A stretch of 64,000 nt of DNA, from the NCBI GenBank assembly GCA_016803235.1, contig JADCLI010000014.1, forward strand, positions 1 through 64,000, written 5' to 3'. Position 1 is the first letter of the stretch, and every line of letters starts with the position of its first letter. Both the position numbers and the translations under genes were made by a program. Source of the DNA: Pimelobacter simplex. Its GTDB lineage: Bacteria; Actinomycetota; Actinomycetes; Propionibacteriales; Nocardioidaceae. Of this stretch, positions 25,004-32,649 are shown one piece after another. The notes under the pieces were generated by a model. The model did not search any database. It was not told where the DNA came from and saw only the letters and a program-made list of their open reading frames with translations.

Positions 25004-25585
25004 ATGGCCGAGGTCGTCCTGTTCCACCACGCCCGCGGACTCACCGACGGAGTCCGGCAGTTCGCCGACTCGCTGAGGTCCGCCGGGCACGTCGTGCACA
25101 CCCCCGACCTGTTCGACGGCGCCCTGCCCGAGAGCCTCGACGCCGGCCTGGCCCTGCTCCGCGAGCTGGGCGACGAGATCGACGCCCGGGCCGACCGAGC
25201 GGTGGCAGCGCTGCCCGAGGCCCTCGTGTACGCCGGCTTCTCCGTCGGTGAGGCCGCCGCCCAGCGCCTCGCCCAGACCCGCCCCGGCGCGCGAGGCGCC
25301 CTGCTCTACGAGTCCTGCATCCCCGTCACCGGCGAGTGGGCCTTCGGACCCTGGCCCGACGGCGTCCCGGTGCAGGTCCACGGCGCCGAGGGCGACGAGT
25401 TCTTCGGCGAGGACCTCCCCGCGGCGAAGGAGCTCGTCGAGACCGTCGGGCCCGGGCTGGCCGAGCTGTTCCTCTACCCCGCCGACGGCCACCTGTTCAC
25501 CGACAGCTCGCTGCCGACGTACGACGCTGCTGCGACTGCGGTCGTGATCGAGCGGTCGACGGAGTTCCTCGCGCGGCTGGGGTGA
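25004..25585 (+). CDS. dienelactone hydrolase family protein
   Basis: A 193-residue alpha/beta hydrolase of the DLH family. The nucleophile position reads GFSVGEA, with Ser where classical dienelactone hydrolases have Cys; the acid and base follow in HGAEGDEFFGED and DGHLF. The Ser substitution suggests a carboxylesterase-like activity rather than true dienelactone hydrolysis. The ATG at 25004 has an AGGAGA ribosome binding site 5 bases upstream. It is divergent from the fused sigma factor and converges on the next gene. Confidence 0.8.
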   Translation: MAEVVLFHHARGLTDGVRQFADSLRSAGHVVHTPDLFDGALPESLDAGLALLRELGDEIDARADRAVAALPEALVYAGFSVGEAAAQRLAQTRPGARGALLYESCIPVTGEWAFGPWPDGVPVQVHGAEGDEFFGEDLPAAKELVETVGPGLAELFLYPADGHLFTDSSLPTYDAAATAVVIERSTEFLARLG

Positions 25586-25594
25586 CGCCCCGCC

Positions 25595-26905
25595 TCACAC
25601 CGGGGTGATCGGGATCGACCTCCGCGGCTGGAAGACGAAGGACGCACCCGTGCTGAACCGGGTGACCGCGACCTCCTCGGGCTCCGGTCGCTCCTCGCCC
25701 TCCACGACGGCTACCTTCCAGCCGCCTCCCGGCGCCGCCGTCGTCACGGCGTCGAGGTGGGGGGCCACGGCGCCGGCGATCGCCCGCAGCGCGTCGGGCC
25801 ACTCCGGGCCGCACAGCGAGATCCAGGCCGCGTCCTCGTCGGCCGGCCCGGGGGCGACGGTGATCTCGCCGCGCAGCGACGACGCCGTGACGTACGCCGC
25901 CGGGTTGAGCAGCGGGTGCAGCCAGATCGCGCGCAGCGCGCCGGCGGGGTCGCGGGGCAGGTCGAGGGCACGGGCGAGCCGCTCGGCGCCGATGCCGGCG
26001 ATGCCGACCAGCTGCTTGCGTCGCAGCTTGGTCAGCTCGGCCTCGGTCTCCACCCGCTCGGCGACGGCGAGTGCGAACGCCCGGTCCAGCAGGTGCATCT
26101 GCAGGCACACCTCGTCGGCGATCCGGACCAGTGCCGAGTGCGAGAAGGCGGCGAAGTCGACGTCCGACAGCAACGGTCCGGCGTAGTCGGCGAGCCCCTC
26201 CTCCGAGGCCTCGATCGGCGCGAGCTCGAGCAGCGCGGCGCGCGAGCGCTCGTTGACGGCCAGCGCCGGCACGGGTGTCGGCTCGGGGAAGGCGGGATCG
26301 ATGGTCACCGTCCACGCGCAGTGTGGGCTGCGGTCGGCCGGCACCCGCGGCGGGCGGTGGATCGGCCGGACCTGCGCGTGCGGGTTGGTGGCGATCGCGG
26401 TGGCGTCGAAGGTCGGGTCCTCGATGTCGTGACACATGCCCCGGACGTAGTCGGCGCCCATCGGCTCCACGTCCATCAGCGCGCCGCAGTGGTCGAGCCG
26501 AAACTCACCGTGCCACGGGTCGTGCACCGTGTAGCGGAAGTCCATGAACTGCGGGGGAGCGCCGATGTCGAGTTGGAGCCCCTTGAAGATCGTGACGACG
26601 TCACCCTGCCCGGGTACGGCGGGTGCGTAGCCGAGTGCCCGCTGCATCCGTCGCGTGTAGATCGGCGAGGCGGCGGCCCACTCCTCGATGGCGACCTGCA
26701 GCATCTCCTCGCGCCCGAAGGCGGCGATGCACCACGCCATCCCGGAGCGGTCGATGAGCTGACCCATGAGCAGCAGCTCGGGGACCAGCGTCGCCAACTC
26801 GCCCCGGGTCAGTTCGGCGTACCGGCTGGGGTTCTTGCCACGCACCTGACGAATGGGCTGTGTTCCGGCCGAATTCACAGCCGAAACGTCAGGTGCGTCG
26901 CTCAT
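25595..26905 (-). CDS. conserved actinobacterial protein of unknown function
   Basis: A 436-residue protein without signal peptide or membrane helix. The middle contains His/Asp/Cys-rich conserved-looking stretches (DFRYTVHDPWHGEFRLDHCG; MCHDIEDPTFDATA; RPIHRPPRVPADRSPHC) that could bind metal, followed by a helical C-terminal half. I recall similar proteins in mycobacteria and rhodococci, but no function. The start ATG 26905 overlaps the stop of the F420-type oxidoreductase upstream (ATGA), so they form one operon. The first 22 or so codons are made from a 59-base palindrome, so the original start may lie further in, near NPSRYAEL. Confidence 0.75.
   Translation of the reverse strand: MSDAPDVSAVNSAGTQPIRQVRGKNPSRYAELTRGELATLVPELLLMGQLIDRSGMAWCIAAFGREEMLQVAIEEWAAASPIYTRRMQRALGYAPAVPGQGDVVTIFKGLQLDIGAPPQFMDFRYTVHDPWHGEFRLDHCGALMDVEPMGADYVRGMCHDIEDPTFDATAIATNPHAQVRPIHRPPRVPADRSPHCAWTVTIDPAFPEPTPVPALAVNERSRAALLELAPIEASEEGLADYAGPLLSDVDFAAFSHSALVRIADEVCLQMHLLDRAFALAVAERVETEAELTKLRRKQLVGIAGIGAERLARALDLPRDPAGALRAIWLHPLLNPAAYVTASSLRGEITVAPGPADEDAAWISLCGPEWPDALRAIAGAVAPHLDAVTTAAPGGGWKVAVVEGEERPEPEEVAVTRFSTGASFVFQPRRSIPITPV
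26840..26898. repeat. 59-base nested palindrome inside a coding sequence
   Basis: ACGCACCTGACG (26840-26851) and CGTCAGGTGCGT (26887-26898) are perfect 12-base arms. Inside them GGCTGTG (26856-26862) pairs with CACAGCC (26876-26882), and the core TTCCGGCCGAA continues the symmetry. It encodes residues 3-22 of the unknown-function gene in frame, as if a palindromic repeat had been inserted there. Confidence 0.8.
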
Positions 26906-27750
26906 GACGCGAGCCCCAGCCGGGCGGCCATCTTGTCGAGGTAGGTCAGCACGGCAGACTCGTCGGAGTCGGGGACGCCCCAGATCAGCTCGGAGGCGCC
27001 GGCGGCCGTCCAGTCGGCGAAGTCCTCCTCGGTGGGCCGCTTCGCGACGAGCACCCGCACGTCGGGCTCGCCCTCGCGCCCGGCCTCGGCCCACTCCTTG
27101 CGCAGCAGCTCCGCGCTCGCGGCCACGTCGGTCGAGGTCGGGGTGGTCATCCAGCCGTCGGCGTGGGTGGCGATCCACTTCATCGTCTTGGGGCCGGCGC
27201 CCGCGCCGATGATGACGGGGATCCGGCCCTGCGGCGGCTTCGGGTAGGCCCAGCTGGGGCCGAAGGAGACGAACTCCCCGTCGTACGACGCCTCGTCCTG
27301 TGTCCACAGCGCCCGCATCGCGCCGAGGTACTCCGCCAGCACGGTGCGGCGCTTCGCCGCCGGCACTTGGTGGTCGCTGAGCTCGTCGGTGTTCCAGCCG
27401 AACCCGGCGCCGACGGTGACCCGGCCGCCGGAGAGGTGGTCGAGGGTGGCCAGCGTCTTGGCGAGGGTGATCGGGTCGGACTCGACCGGCAGCGAGACCG
27501 CCGTGGACAGGCCGATCCGGGTCGTCACCGCAGCGCAGGTCGCGAGCGAGACCCACGGGTCGAGGGTGCGCAGGTAGCGGTCGTCGGGCAGCTCCTCGCC
27601 GCCGGTCGGGTGCAGCGCGTCCCGACGGACCGGGATGTGCGTGTGCTCCGGCACGTAGATGGTGTCGAAGCCCCGCTCCTCGGCCGCCTGGGCCAGTCGG
27701 GCCGGCGTGATGCCGCGGTCGGAGGTGAAGAGGACGATCCCGTTGCGCAT
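26902..27750 (-). CDS. LLM class F420-dependent oxidoreductase
   Basis: A 282-residue TIM-barrel oxidoreductase of the luciferase-like/F420 family. The N-terminal GFDTIYVPEHTHIPVRRD, the segment RIGLSTAVSLPVESDPITLA and GGRVTVGAGFGWNTDEL are typical; FMN or F420 is the expected cofactor, F420 being favoured in this phylum. The substrate is unknown. The ATG at 27750 is preferred because it lies 6 bases after the -10 box (TAGTTT on the minus strand), giving a leaderless mRNA. It is the first gene of a two-gene operon divergent from the CYP51 operon and has a KstR-like operator in its promoter. Confidence 0.85.
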   Translation of the reverse strand: MRNGIVLFTSDRGITPARLAQAAEERGFDTIYVPEHTHIPVRRDALHPTGGEELPDDRYLRTLDPWVSLATCAAVTTRIGLSTAVSLPVESDPITLAKTLATLDHLSGGRVTVGAGFGWNTDELSDHQVPAAKRRTVLAEYLGAMRALWTQDEASYDGEFVSFGPSWAYPKPPQGRIPVIIGAGAGPKTMKWIATHADGWMTTPTSTDVAASAELLRKEWAEAGREGEPDVRVLVAKRPTEEDFADWTAAGASELIWGVPDSDESAVLTYLDKMAARLGLAS

Positions 27751-27756
27751 CCCCAC

Positions 27757-27785
27757 AAACTAGAACCAGTTCTAGGAAATGTCTT
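27757..27785 (-). promoter_or_regulatory. promoter with KstR-like operator
   Basis: On the minus strand, -35 AAGACA (27780-27785), a 17-base spacer and -10 TAGTTT (27757-27762). Between them lies CTAGAACCAGTTCTAG (27760-27775), a perfect palindrome apart from its two central bases, which contains TAGAACCAGTTCTA. This fits the mycobacterial KstR consensus TnnAACnnGTTnnA exactly. Confidence 0.65.
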
Positions 27786-27825
27786 GCGCCCGCCGGGAAC
27801 GTCTCCTATGTTGGACATGTGTCCA
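27784..27825 (+). promoter_or_regulatory. promoter and TetR operator of the CYP51 operon
   Basis: TTGCGC (27784-27789), a 17-base spacer and TATGTT (27807-27812) form a promoter whose start falls at the GTG of tetR (27819), so the message is leaderless. TGGACATGTGTCCA (27812-27825; 6-base arms, 2-base centre) overlaps the start site and is a likely autoregulatory site of the encoded TetR protein. Its -35 box overlaps that of the divergent promoter. Confidence 0.65.
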
Positions 27826-28397
27826 GTCAGGTGTTCGAGATGCCGCGGCAGGGGTTGAACCCCCGCCAGGCCGAGACGGTGGAGCGGCTGCTCGCCGCGG
27901 GGCTCGAGGAGCTGCGGGCGGTCGGCCACGAGGCGCTGACGGTCCGCACGGTCGCCCAGCGCGCAGGGGTCTCGCCGGCGACGGCGTACACCTACCTCGC
28001 CTCCAAGAACCACCTCTTCGCCGAGCTCTTCTGGCGCCACCTCACGTCGGCCGAACTCACCCAGACAGCCGCAGGTACGGCGGTCCAGCGGCTCCAGGCC
28101 ACGATGCGCGCCCTCACCGCGCGGATCGTCGAGGAGCCCGAGCTGGCCGCGGCGGTCACGCCCGCGCTGCTCGGCACCGACCCCGACGTCGCGCGGCTGC
28201 GGCTGCGGATCGGAGCGGAGTTCCTGTCCCGCTTCGAGTCCGCGCTCGGGGACCAGGCCGACCCCGGCGTGCTCGAGGTGCTGGTGCTGACCTTCTCCGG
28301 CGCGCTGCTCCAGGCCGGGATGGGCCTGATGACCTACGACCAGATCGCCGAGCGGCTCGTCGCCGCCGTCGACGTGATCATGCGAGGCAACCCGTGA
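27819..28397 (+). CDS. TetR family regulator of the CYP51 locus
   Basis: A 192-residue TetR-type repressor. The recognition part is VRTVAQRAGVSPATAYTYLA, followed by SKNHLFAELFWRH. It corresponds by position and type to Rv0767c in the M. tuberculosis CYP51 neighbourhood (from memory). GTG 27819 is the start and lies inside the 27812-27825 palindrome. Its stop overlaps the first P450 gene (GTGA). It probably controls this operon and perhaps the divergent one; the ligand may be a steroid- or fatty-acyl-type metabolite, which is inference from the neighbours. Confidence 0.9.
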   Translation: MSSQVFEMPRQGLNPRQAETVERLLAAGLEELRAVGHEALTVRTVAQRAGVSPATAYTYLASKNHLFAELFWRHLTSAELTQTAAGTAVQRLQATMRALTARIVEEPELAAAVTPALLGTDPDVARLRLRIGAEFLSRFESALGDQADPGVLEVLVLTFSGALLQAGMGLMTYDQIAERLVAAVDVIMRGNP

Positions 28398-29635
28398 CGG
28401 TCCCGACAGGCTCGACCACCGGGGACCTCGTCTTCGACCCCTACGACTACGCCTTCCAGGACGACCCGTACCCCACCTACCAGCGGCTGCGCGACGAGGC
28501 GCCGGTCTTCCACGCGCCGGACGACGACATCTGGGTCGTCTCGCGGCACCAGGACGTCTTCGACGTGCTGCGCGACGACGAGGTGTTCTCCAACCGGATG
28601 GGCGTCTCCCTCGACGCCTCCGCGTGGAACCCCGAAGCGCACCGGGTGATGAGCTTCCTCGGCCTCGACGGTGCCGAGCAGTCGCGGATCCGCAAGCTGG
28701 TCTCGGCCGCGTTCACCCCGCGCCGGGTCCGCGAGCTGACGCCGCAGGTGCAGGCGCTGACCGAGCGCTACCTCGCGCGCACCTTCGCCGCCAACGCCGA
28801 GCACGGCGAGGCCGACTGGATCGCCGACTTCGCCGGCAAGCTTCCGATGGACGTCATCTCCGAGATGATGGGCGTCCCGGAGGCCGATCGTGACGAGGTA
28901 CGCCGCCTCGCCGACCTCGTCGTCCACCGGGAGGAGGGCGTCCGCGACGTGCCCCAGGCCGGCATGGAGGCGTCCTTCGCGCTCTTCGGCTACTACGCCG
29001 AGATGGTCGCCCAGCGCCGCACGAGCCCGACCGAGGACCTCACCTCCGCGCTCGTGGCGGCCGAGATCGACGGCGACCGGCTCACCGACGGCGAGATCAT
29101 GGCCTTCCTGTTCCTCATGGTCGTCGCCGGCAACGAGACCACGACCAAGCTGCTCGGCAACGCGCTCTTCCATCTCTCCGCGAACCCTGCGCAGAAGGCG
29201 CGGGTCCTCGCCGACGGCACCCTGGTGCCCGCGTGGATCGAGGAGACCCTGCGCCACGACACCTCCAGTCAGATGCTGGCCCGCTACGTCGTCGAGGACG
29301 TCGAGGTCGGGGGTGTGCTGATCCCCGGCGGCTCGAAGGCGCTGGTCCTGCTGGGCAGTGCCAACCGCGACGAGCGGGTGTTCACCGACCCGACCGTCTT
29401 CGACATCGGCCGTGACCGGTCCGAGCTGTCGCAGATCCTGAGCTTCGGCACGGGGCGGCACTTCTGCCTGGGCGCCAACCTCGCGCGGCTCGAGGCGCGC
29501 GTGGTCCTCGAGGAGCTGGTCCGCCGCGTCGCCGACGTCGAGGTGCACGCCGACCGCGCCGTCCGCGTGCACTCCACCAGCGTGCGGGGCTTCGCTGCGC
29601 TGCCGGTCACGCTCGTCCCGCGGAAGGAGGCCTGA
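28394..29635 (+). CDS. cytochrome P450, CYP123-like
   Basis: A 413-residue soluble P450. Visible motifs are the I-helix oxygen-activation segment VVAGNETTTK, the ExxR helix EETLR and the heme-binding loop FGTGRHFCLGANL with the ligand Cys at about 358. Its place between tetR and an SDR in front of CYP51 matches Rv0766c (CYP123) of M. tuberculosis. The substrate is unknown. Electrons could come from the small ferredoxin in the same operon; no ferredoxin reductase is present. It is coupled by overlaps at both ends. Confidence 0.88.
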   Translation: MTVPTGSTTGDLVFDPYDYAFQDDPYPTYQRLRDEAPVFHAPDDDIWVVSRHQDVFDVLRDDEVFSNRMGVSLDASAWNPEAHRVMSFLGLDGAEQSRIRKLVSAAFTPRRVRELTPQVQALTERYLARTFAANAEHGEADWIADFAGKLPMDVISEMMGVPEADRDEVRRLADLVVHREEGVRDVPQAGMEASFALFGYYAEMVAQRRTSPTEDLTSALVAAEIDGDRLTDGEIMAFLFLMVVAGNETTTKLLGNALFHLSANPAQKARVLADGTLVPAWIEETLRHDTSSQMLARYVVEDVEVGGVLIPGGSKALVLLGSANRDERVFTDPTVFDIGRDRSELSQILSFGTGRHFCLGANLARLEARVVLEELVRRVADVEVHADRAVRVHSTSVRGFAALPVTLVPRKEA

Positions 29636-30426
29636 TGGCTGCGTCACGCAAGCCCGTCCACCCCGACCGCCGGCCCGCGGTGGTCGCCGGCGCGTCGTCG
29701 GGCATCGGCGCCGAGACCGCACGCGCACTCGCGACCGCCGGCTTCCCGGTGGCTCTCGGTGCCCGTCGGGTCGACCGGCTCGAGGAGCTGGCGTCGGGGA
29801 TCCGGGACGCCGGCGGCGAGGCCTTCGTGCACCCGCTCGACGTCGCGTCGACCGAGTCGGTCGACAAGTTCGCGGCCGCGGCCACGGCTGCCCTCGGCGA
29901 CGTCGAGGTCGTGGTCAGCAATGCCGGCCTGCTCGCCCCCGGCGCGATCGTCGAGGCGACGACCGAGCAGCTGGCGGCCGAGTTCGACGTCAACGTGCTC
30001 GGCGCGCACCGCCTCGTCCGCGCGTTCGGCGCGGCGATGGTCGAGCGCCGGCGCGGCGACCTGGTCTTCGTCTCCTCCGACACGGCTCTGCGCGCGCGTC
30101 CGTTCATGCGCGGCTACAGCGCCACGAAGTCCGGCCTGGAGGGCCTGGTCGAGGCGTTGCAGATGGAGCTCGAGGGCTCCGGAGTGCGGGCCTCGGTCGT
30201 GCGCCCCGGACCGACCTGGTCGGAGATGGGCTCCGACTGGGACGCCGACGCCGGCGCGAAGGTGCTCACCGAGTGGGTCAAGTGGGGCCATGCCCGGCAC
30301 TCGCACTTCCTCAAGGCGACGGCGATCGCGGACGCGATCGTGACCGTGGTAAGCGCTCCGCGCGGCGTGCACCTCAGCCCGGTCGACGTGAACCCCGAAG
30401 CTCCCATCGCGAAGGAGGAGTCGTGA
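29635..30426 (+). CDS. short-chain dehydrogenase/reductase
   Basis: A 263-residue classical SDR. The cofactor motif is AGASSGIGAETARAL (TGxxxGxG type) and the catalytic Tyr-Lys pair is YSATKSG, with the upstream Ser in SSD. The segment VVSNAGLLAPG corresponds to the NAG motif. It most likely oxidises or reduces a hydroxyl/keto group on the P450 product. The ATG overlaps the P450 stop (TGATG). It corresponds in position to Rv0765c. Confidence 0.88.
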   Translation: MAASRKPVHPDRRPAVVAGASSGIGAETARALATAGFPVALGARRVDRLEELASGIRDAGGEAFVHPLDVASTESVDKFAAAATAALGDVEVVVSNAGLLAPGAIVEATTEQLAAEFDVNVLGAHRLVRAFGAAMVERRRGDLVFVSSDTALRARPFMRGYSATKSGLEGLVEALQMELEGSGVRASVVRPGPTWSEMGSDWDADAGAKVLTEWVKWGHARHSHFLKATAIADAIVTVVSAPRGVHLSPVDVNPEAPIAKEES

Positions 30427-31802
30427 CGCTCGCCGACATCCCGGAGGTCTCGACCGTCCTCGACGACCAGGACGCGAGCGTCCCGGCGATCATCAAGGGC
30501 ACCGGGCAGCTGCCCGAGATGCGGGTCGACCCGATCGGCCTCTTCCACCGTGTCCGCGAGGAGTGCGGCGACATCGGCCGGTTCCGGCTCGCCGACAAGC
30601 AGGTCGTGCTGGTGACCGGCGCCGAGGCCAACGAGGCGTTCTTCCGGGCGCCGGAGAGCGTGCTCGACCAGGCGGCGGCGTACCCCTTCATGACGCCGAT
30701 CTTCGGCAAGGGCGTGGTCTTCGACGCCTCGCCCGAGGAGCGCCAGCAGATGCTGAAGAACCAGGCGCTGCGCGGCGACATGATGCGCGGCCACGCGCAG
30801 ACCATCGAGGCCGAGATCCGCCGGATGGTCGCCGACTGGGGCGACGAGGGCGAGATCGACCTGCTCGACTTCTTCGCCGAGCTGACGATCTACACGACCT
30901 CGTCGTGCCTGATCGGCAAGCCCTTCCGTGACCAGCTCGACGGATCCTTCGCGGAGATCTACCACCGCCTCGAGCACGGCACGGACGCCATCGCGTACGT
31001 CGACCCGTACGCCGACATCGAGAACTTCCGGATCCGCGACGAGGCCCGCGAGGAACTGGTCGCGAAGGTGCAGGCGATCATCGCCGCCCGTGTCGCCCGG
31101 GGAGACGTCCCCAAGGAGGAGCGGGACCTGCTCGACGTGCTCATCGCCGTGGGGTACGACGCCGAAATGGTCACCGGCATCTTCATCTCGATGATGTTCG
31201 CCGGGCACCACACCTCCTCCGGCACCGCGTCCTGGGCGATGATCGAGCTGCTGCGCAACCCCGACGTGATGGGCGACGTCGTCGCCGAGCTCGACGCGCT
31301 GTACGGGACCGAAGGCGCCGACGGCCCGGTCGAGGTCTCCTTCCAGGCACTCCGCTCGATCCCGGTGCTGGAGGCAGCGCTCAAGGAGACGCTGCGCCTC
31401 CACCCCCCGTTGGTGATCCTGATGCGGCTGGTGCAGGAGGACTTCGACCTCCTCGGCCGCACCATCCCGGCCGGCACGGTGCTCGCGGCGTCGCCGCGGG
31501 TGTCGAACCGGATCGAGGAGGACTTCCCCAAGGCCGACTCCTTCGACCCGGGCCGGTACGTCGACCCGCGCCAGGAGGACCTGCAGCACCGCTGGACCTG
31601 GATCCCGTTCGGCGCCGGCAAGCACCGCTGTGTCGGCAACGCGTTCGCGATGATGCAGATGAAGGCGATCTTCTCGGTCATCCTGCGCGACTTCTCGTTC
31701 GAGCCGGTGCAGCCGCTCGACTCCTACCGCGACGACTTCACGAAGATGGTCATCCAGCTCGCCCAGCCCGCGCGGGTCCGCTACCGCCGGCGGTCGCGAT
31801 GA
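30423..31802 (+). CDS. cyp51: sterol 14-alpha-demethylase, CYP51
   Basis: A 459-residue P450. The CYP51 signatures are present: in the B' region AYPFMTPIFGKGVVFDA (the YxxxxPxFGxGVxxD pattern), the I-helix FAGHHTSSGTASW with the family-specific His-Thr, ExxR as KETLR, and the heme loop FGAGKHRCVGNAF with ligand Cys at 403. CYP51 removes the 14-alpha-methyl group from sterol precursors by three monooxygenations. Few bacteria carry it and no other sterol-synthesis gene is visible here, so as in mycobacteria the natural substrate is uncertain. GTG 30423 overlaps the SDR stop, and the ferredoxin follows directly, as expected for its redox partner. Confidence 0.95.
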   Translation: MTLADIPEVSTVLDDQDASVPAIIKGTGQLPEMRVDPIGLFHRVREECGDIGRFRLADKQVVLVTGAEANEAFFRAPESVLDQAAAYPFMTPIFGKGVVFDASPEERQQMLKNQALRGDMMRGHAQTIEAEIRRMVADWGDEGEIDLLDFFAELTIYTTSSCLIGKPFRDQLDGSFAEIYHRLEHGTDAIAYVDPYADIENFRIRDEAREELVAKVQAIIAARVARGDVPKEERDLLDVLIAVGYDAEMVTGIFISMMFAGHHTSSGTASWAMIELLRNPDVMGDVVAELDALYGTEGADGPVEVSFQALRSIPVLEAALKETLRLHPPLVILMRLVQEDFDLLGRTIPAGTVLAASPRVSNRIEEDFPKADSFDPGRYVDPRQEDLQHRWTWIPFGAGKHRCVGNAFAMMQMKAIFSVILRDFSFEPVQPLDSYRDDFTKMVIQLAQPARVRYRRRSR

Positions 31803-31996
31803 GGGTCCTCGCCGACACCGGCCTGTGCCAGGGGCACCAGCTGTGCCAGGGCGAGGCGCCCGACGTCTTCGGGTTCGACGCCGAGGCCGACGTCGTCACG
31901 GTGCTCGATGAGCACCCCGACGAGGCGCTGCGCGCCGACGTCACCACCGCCGTGAAGTACTGCCCCGCCTTCGCCCTGTCCATCGAGGAGGACTGA
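31799..31996 (+). CDS. [3Fe-4S]-type ferredoxin with CxxHxxC motif
   Basis: A 65-residue ferredoxin. The cluster ligands are C10, C16 and C55 (LCQGHQLC ... KYCP); the second Cys of the [4Fe-4S] CxxCxxC motif is His here (H13), the pattern of P450-partner ferredoxins such as the one beside mycobacterial CYP51 (Rv0763c). It should pass electrons to CYP51 and possibly the CYP123-like enzyme. Start ATG 31799 overlaps cyp51, and its stop shares a base with the next ATG. Confidence 0.93.
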   Translation: MRVLADTGLCQGHQLCQGEAPDVFGFDAEADVVTVLDEHPDEALRADVTTAVKYCPAFALSIEED

Positions 31997-32649
31997 TGGT
32001 TCCGACCGACCCGCCCCCCGGGGCGCTGACCCGGGCCGAGATCGAGGAGTTCTGGGACTCCTGGCTCGACATCAACCGCAAGGTCGAGGCCGCCGGCGAC
32101 TGGCGCCCGATGGCCGAGTGGTACGCCGAGGACGCGACCTACGGCTGGATGTACCACCCCGACGAGCACTTCATGGCAGTCGGTCGCGACCAGATCCGGG
32201 ACTGGGCGATCGGCATCGAGATGGACGGTCTCGACGGCTGGCACTACGACTACGTCTGCACGATGATCGACGAGCAGAAGTCCATGGTGCTCGGCTTCTG
32301 GAAGCAGCGCGCGGGCATCGTCGACGACGCCACCGGCAAGGAGTTCGAGATCCTCGGGATCGGCGGATCCTGGTTCGGGCTCAAGCGGGTCACCGAGGGA
32401 GCCGACGCCGGCAGGGTCAAGATCGACTGGCAGCGCGACTGGTTCGACCTGCCCTCGACCGGCCACACCTTCGTCGAGATCCTCAAGTCCGGCAAGGCGC
32501 CCGACACGCTGATGAAGCGGCTCGAGGTCACCGGCCACGGCGTGCCCGGGCACTACCACTACGCCGACATGCCCTCGACGCTGTGGCCGCCGCCGGTCGA
32601 GGCCGGGCTCTACGTCACCCAGGCCGCCGCGCCGGAGGCCGCCTCATGA
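31996..32649 (+). CDS. NTF2-like protein of the CYP51 operon
   Basis: A 217-residue soluble protein. The N-terminal EEFWDSWLDINRKVEAAGDW and EWYAEDATYGWMYHPD are the usual opening of NTF2-like/SnoaL-type folds that form small-molecule pockets. I assign no activity. It occupies the place of Rv0762c. The tail VEAGLYVTQAAAPEAAS is probably flexible. Tight coupling to the ferredoxin and the aldehyde dehydrogenase suggests it handles an intermediate of the same pathway. Confidence 0.75.
   Translation: MVPTDPPPGALTRAEIEEFWDSWLDINRKVEAAGDWRPMAEWYAEDATYGWMYHPDEHFMAVGRDQIRDWAIGIEMDGLDGWHYDYVCTMIDEQKSMVLGFWKQRAGIVDDATGKEFEILGIGGSWFGLKRVTEGADAGRVKIDWQRDWFDLPSTGHTFVEILKSGKAPDTLMKRLEVTGHGVPGHYHYADMPSTLWPPPVEAGLYVTQAAAPEAAS

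Noticed and set aside
30423..31802. Calling a complete sterol biosynthesis locus around CYP51
   Set aside because: No squalene epoxidase, cyclase or C4-demethylation gene is in the window.
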